A stretch of DNA of 37,050 bases from an uncultured Gammaproteobacteria bacterium (GTDB taxonomy: Bacteria > Pseudomonadota > Gammaproteobacteria > Pseudomonadales > Pseudohongiellaceae): positions 1-37,050 of the forward strand of contig CAJWGN010000019.1 of NCBI GenBank assembly GCA_913031035.1, in the 5' to 3' direction. A model generated the notes under the pieces. That model had not been told where the DNA came from. It saw nothing but the letters and a program-made list of their open reading frames with translations, and did no database searches. This document shows, piece after piece, positions 34,295 through 37,050 of the stretch. How positions within the stretch are numbered: position 1 is the stretch's first letter; every line of letters begins with the position of its first letter. The position numbers were made by a program, and so were the translations under genes.

Positions 34295-35308
34295 ATGCGA
34301 AAAATAAAAATTCTAAGTACTATTCTGATTGTGTTAACACTGGGAGGTCAGGCAATGGCACAAAAATTAGTGATAGCTCACAGAGGCGCGAGTGGGTACT
34401 TGCCGGAACACACCTTAGAAGCTAAAGCTATGGCTTATGCTATGGGCGCCGACTATATCGAGCAGGACGTGGTTATGACTAAAGACGACCAACTCATCGT
34501 TCTTCATGACATCACTTTGGATCGCACGACCAATGTCGATTTGCTGTATCCAGAGCGAGTCCGAGACGATGGTCGCTTCTATGCTATTGATTTTACTTTA
34601 GCGGAAATTAAACAGTTAAGCGCCAGTGAGGGTTTTCGAATAGTCGATGGACTAAAAGAACAAAGTTATTCGACACGATTTCCTATGGGTACGTCGTCAT
34701 TTCGAGTGCCAACTTTGCAAGAAGAAATCGAACTTATTCAAGGCTTGAATAAATCGACCGGTAGAAATGTTGGCATCTATCCTGAAATAAAATCTCCGGA
34801 GTTTCATCGAGAAGCCGGTAAAGATTTGAGTACAGCGGTGGTGAATGTCTTAAAAGAGTACGGCTATACCTCAAAGCAAGATAAGGTTTTTCTGCAGACT
34901 TTTAGCTTTGATGAGCTAAAAATACTCTACGAAGAAATACTGCCGGCGGCAGCAATTGAACTGAAATTGGTTATGCTGCTTGGAGATGACGGTGAGTACC
35001 CGTGGATATTCGAAGAGGACGGTATGGAAAAGCTGTCAGTAATGGCAGACGGGGTTGGTCCCTCTCATACTTTGGTTGTTGCTAAAGAGTCTAGCAAGGG
35101 CAATATTATAGTGACAGAATTAGTAGCTTCTGCTCACGCGGTGGGTATGCAAGTTCACCCATACACTTATCGAAAAGATAAGGGGCAAGTGCCACTCTAC
35201 GCAAACGACTACAATGATCTTTTAGATATACATTTTTTCAATGCCAATATTGATGGCGTGTTTACAGACTTTCCCGATCTGGCTGTTGAATTCCTTAAGT
35301 CAGAATAG
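34295..35308 (+). CDS. glpQ: Periplasmic glycerophosphodiester phosphodiesterase
   Basis: Exported GDPD-family enzyme (337 aa) that hydrolyses glycerophosphodiesters to sn-glycerol 3-phosphate and an alcohol. ATG 34295 has CAGG nine bases upstream and starts a clear signal peptide with cleavage at AMA-QK; the upstream TTG 34280 is less likely. Catalytic and metal residues: H29-R30 in AHRGASG, E56 and D58 in EQDVVMT, H71 in VLHD, and the later YPEIKSP motif. Length matches the periplasmic GlpQ of E. coli more than the shorter cytoplasmic UgpQ. It has no glycerol-3-phosphate transporter gene beside it. Its likely role is phosphate and glycerol recovery from lipid debris. Confidence 0.92.
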   Translation: MRKIKILSTILIVLTLGGQAMAQKLVIAHRGASGYLPEHTLEAKAMAYAMGADYIEQDVVMTKDDQLIVLHDITLDRTTNVDLLYPERVRDDGRFYAIDFTLAEIKQLSASEGFRIVDGLKEQSYSTRFPMGTSSFRVPTLQEEIELIQGLNKSTGRNVGIYPEIKSPEFHREAGKDLSTAVVNVLKEYGYTSKQDKVFLQTFSFDELKILYEEILPAAAIELKLVMLLGDDGEYPWIFEEDGMEKLSVMADGVGPSHTLVVAKESSKGNIIVTELVASAHAVGMQVHPYTYRKDKGQVPLYANDYNDLLDIHFFNANIDGVFTDFPDLAVEFLKSE

Positions 35309-35320
35309 CCCAGCGCGAGG

Positions 35321-35346
35321 TGGCTTCTCTGTCTAGCGAGGAGCCA
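35321..35346 (+). terminator. Hairpin after the glycerophosphodiesterase gene
   Basis: TGGCTTCTC (35321-35329) pairs with GAGGAGCCA (35338-35346), with one wobble and an eight-base loop, 12 bp after the stop. The following bases are not a T-tract, so termination efficiency is doubtful. Confidence 0.4.
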
Positions 35347-35559
35347 GTGTCATTAATCTTGCACCAAAATCGCTCTCGTCGCACCATTTCTGTGAAAATT
35401 GCTTTTTTCAGGCGGGAGAAATCCTCCTTTGATGCTCTAGACTCTTATATAAAGGCTTGAAACTGCAATTTTGGTGATTGTAGCCTCGATGTATGAGAAT
35501 ATTTATTCAATTGGAATTTAATCATTGTCACCGTCCTCAAGAATATCAGGAGAAGTCGT

Positions 35560-36930
35560 TTGAAACTCAGAAAAACCTTATCAATAGGTCTAGCACTTTT
35601 ATTGATTGGCCAAGTCAATGGGCAATCTATAGAAGACGAAGCCGTCACCTGGCTGCAAGAGTTTATTCAGGTGGATACTATTAACCCGCCGGGAAACGAA
35701 TTTCGCGCCGTTGAATTTTATTCGAAAATTTTTGAAGCTGAGGGAATTGAATTTGAGACTGCAGAAAGTGCACCTGGCCGAGGAAATATTTGGGCGCGTT
35801 TAGAAGGTGGCGATGAGCCCGGACTCATGCTGCTTCAACATACCGATGTTGTTCCTGCTGATCCAGCTTACTGGACGACGGAAACTCTGTCTGGCGAGAT
35901 GCGTGATGGTTACATCTTGGGCCGTGGTGCAAGGGACATGAAAGGCACTGGCATCTCTCACCTCGCGGCTTTTTTAACGTTGCATCGAAGTGGGCGTCCT
36001 CTTAACAGAGACGTGGTTTTTGTCGCGTCGGCTGATGAAGAAGCCGGCGGTTTATTTGGGGTTGGTTGGTTAATTGATAATCGCCCAGAGATATTTGAAG
36101 GCGTTGGGCTATTAATGAACGAAGGTGGTTCGGGTAGTCAAGATTCGGATGAAATCGTCTTCGGTGTTGAAGTTACTCAAAAGGTACCGGTTTGGCTTCG
36201 GCTCACTGCGATAGACGAGCCTGGTCATGGTTCATCACCTCGGCCAACCAGTTCACTGACTCGAATCGTTGATGCACTGGCAATTTTGCGGGAGAGCCCG
36301 TTTCCTGCCCGTATTATTCCACCGGTAGCGACTTATTTCGCAGGCATCGCGGAGTCTCTGGATAACGAATGGGCGTCGGCGTATGCGAATATTGAACAAG
36401 CGATTACCGACCCTGAGTTCCTGCCGGCTTTTCAGGAATACCGACCAGGCCATCATGCGCTTACCAGAGACACTTGCTCAATTACTCGGTTAAGTGGCTC
36501 AAATAAAATAAATGTTGTCCCCCCTGAAGCTTGGGCAGAACTGGATTGCAGGATGCTGCCAGATCGGCCAGCAGAAGAATTCATTGCCGACCTTACCTCC
36601 TTAGTTGAGGGCACCGGTGTTGAGGTGAGTGTGATCATGGCATTCACCCCGGCGATTTCTTCAACCAATTCACGTTTGTTCAGTGCTATCGAAAATGTGA
36701 CTCGCGAACTGTATCCCAATTCTCGGGTTATGCCGTCGGTAAGCACCGGCTTTACCGACAGTCACTTTACCCGCGACCTTGGTATTGTGAGTTACGGCTT
36801 TGATCCAATCATTACTAAACCAGGCGAGCCCACTGGTGTTCATGGCAACGACGAAAGAATTCCTGTTGCCGCATTCAGACGCGGTGTGACTGATATGATT
36901 TCAATCATTCGTAATGTGGTTAATAACTAA
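35560..36930 (+). CDS. Exported M20 family metallopeptidase
   Basis: Zinc-dependent exopeptidase/carboxypeptidase of the M20 family, 456 aa. The start is TTG 35560, with AGGAGA in good position. A signal peptide spans about 1-21 (cleavage near VNG-QS). Metal and catalytic residues follow the family pattern: H94 and D96 in LQHTDVVPAD, D126 in GRGARDMKG, E160-E161 in SADEEAGG, E188 in MNEGG, and a C-terminal histidine in TGVHGNDERIP. The lid domain lies roughly at 200-320. It would trim peptides or N-acyl amino acids in the periplasm, in keeping with the neighbouring exported peptidase. Confidence 0.92.
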   Translation: MKLRKTLSIGLALLLIGQVNGQSIEDEAVTWLQEFIQVDTINPPGNEFRAVEFYSKIFEAEGIEFETAESAPGRGNIWARLEGGDEPGLMLLQHTDVVPADPAYWTTETLSGEMRDGYILGRGARDMKGTGISHLAAFLTLHRSGRPLNRDVVFVASADEEAGGLFGVGWLIDNRPEIFEGVGLLMNEGGSGSQDSDEIVFGVEVTQKVPVWLRLTAIDEPGHGSSPRPTSSLTRIVDALAILRESPFPARIIPPVATYFAGIAESLDNEWASAYANIEQAITDPEFLPAFQEYRPGHHALTRDTCSITRLSGSNKINVVPPEAWAELDCRMLPDRPAEEFIADLTSLVEGTGVEVSVIMAFTPAISSTNSRLFSAIENVTRELYPNSRVMPSVSTGFTDSHFTRDLGIVSYGFDPIITKPGEPTGVHGNDERIPVAAFRRGVTDMISIIRNVVNN

Positions 36931-36960
36931 TACTTCAAAGCTTACCAAGAGATACTGGTG

Positions 36961-36989
36961 TCGGAGTAAATGGCTCGTCTTTACTCCGA
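36961..36989. terminator. Hairpin downstream of the M20 peptidase gene
   Basis: TCGGAGTAAA (36961-36970) pairs perfectly with TTTACTCCGA (36980-36989); loop of nine. It is 30 bp after the stop and just before the hexamer array. The 3' arm begins with TTT but no T-tract follows. Confidence 0.5.
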
Positions 36990-36995
36990 TACTTA

Positions 36996-37050
36996 TCTAC
37001 CTCTACCTCTACCTCTACCTCTACCTCTACCTCTACCTCTACCTCTACCT
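36996..37050. repeat. Perfect CTCTAC hexamer tandem array at right edge
   Basis: More than eight uninterrupted CTCTAC units run to the last base of the window, with a partial TCTAC unit before them. The true length is unknown because the window ends inside it. It follows a hairpin and is not part of a visible coding frame. Confidence 0.95.

Noticed and set aside
36996-37050. CTCTAC array as a CRISPR
   Set aside because: The repeat unit is six bases with no spacers and no cas genes nearby.

Overview
The window reads as a chromosomal segment of a marine-type Gammaproteobacterium of moderate GC content. The basis is a UbiH/VisC-family quinone hydroxylase, NADPH-type GltBD, an MMPL/LolA-like/beta-barrel outer-membrane trio, a DUF5916 barrel and several secreted peptidases. 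There is no rRNA, tRNA, phage, IS or CRISPR here, so finer placement is inference. Both edges run into hexanucleotide tandem repeats, which fits a contig broken at repeats.

Layout: (1) 43-1308, ubiquinone-type FAD hydroxylase (+). (2) 1331-5994 on the minus strand, a three-gene operon: MMPL/RND transporter, LolA-like periplasmic protein, outer-membrane barrel. (3) 6268-7389, a 62-aa orphan protein and an exported methyltransferase-like protein, closed by a clear terminator. (4) 7653-10533, an ABC exporter, a LysE-type permease and a small zinc-ribbon membrane protein. (5) 10543-13055 (-), a NatAB-like ABC-2 pair. (6) 13356-19434 (-), gltB-gltD. (7) A 658-bp divergent gap. (8) 20093-25362 (+), a five-gene cluster: Tat-exported 2Fe-2S subunit, molybdopterin subunit, FAD subunit with an extra Cys set, diheme cytochrome b and a 131-aa unknown, closed by a 16-bp-stem terminator. 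(9) 25517-26515, a D-cysteine desulfhydrase/ACC deaminase-family enzyme. (10) 26571-36930 (+), a run of exported proteins: a PD40 propeller, an M1-M28-PDZ fusion peptidase, DUF5916, a glycerophosphodiesterase and an M20 peptidase. A 48-aa minus-strand membrane ORF and a leader-peptide/terminator arrangement lie around 31250-31660.

Functional reading: the most system-like unit is region 8. It looks like a periplasmic molybdenum hydroxylase with its own membrane cytochrome b to pass substrate electrons to the quinone pool. Region 2 looks like an envelope lipid or hydrophobic-compound transport line spanning inner membrane, periplasm and outer membrane. Region 10 looks like an exported scavenging set acting on peptides and phosphodiesters. 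No transcription factor is encoded in the window, so regulation must come from elsewhere or from the RNA-level structures noted below. Non-ATG starts (GTG, TTG) are frequent.
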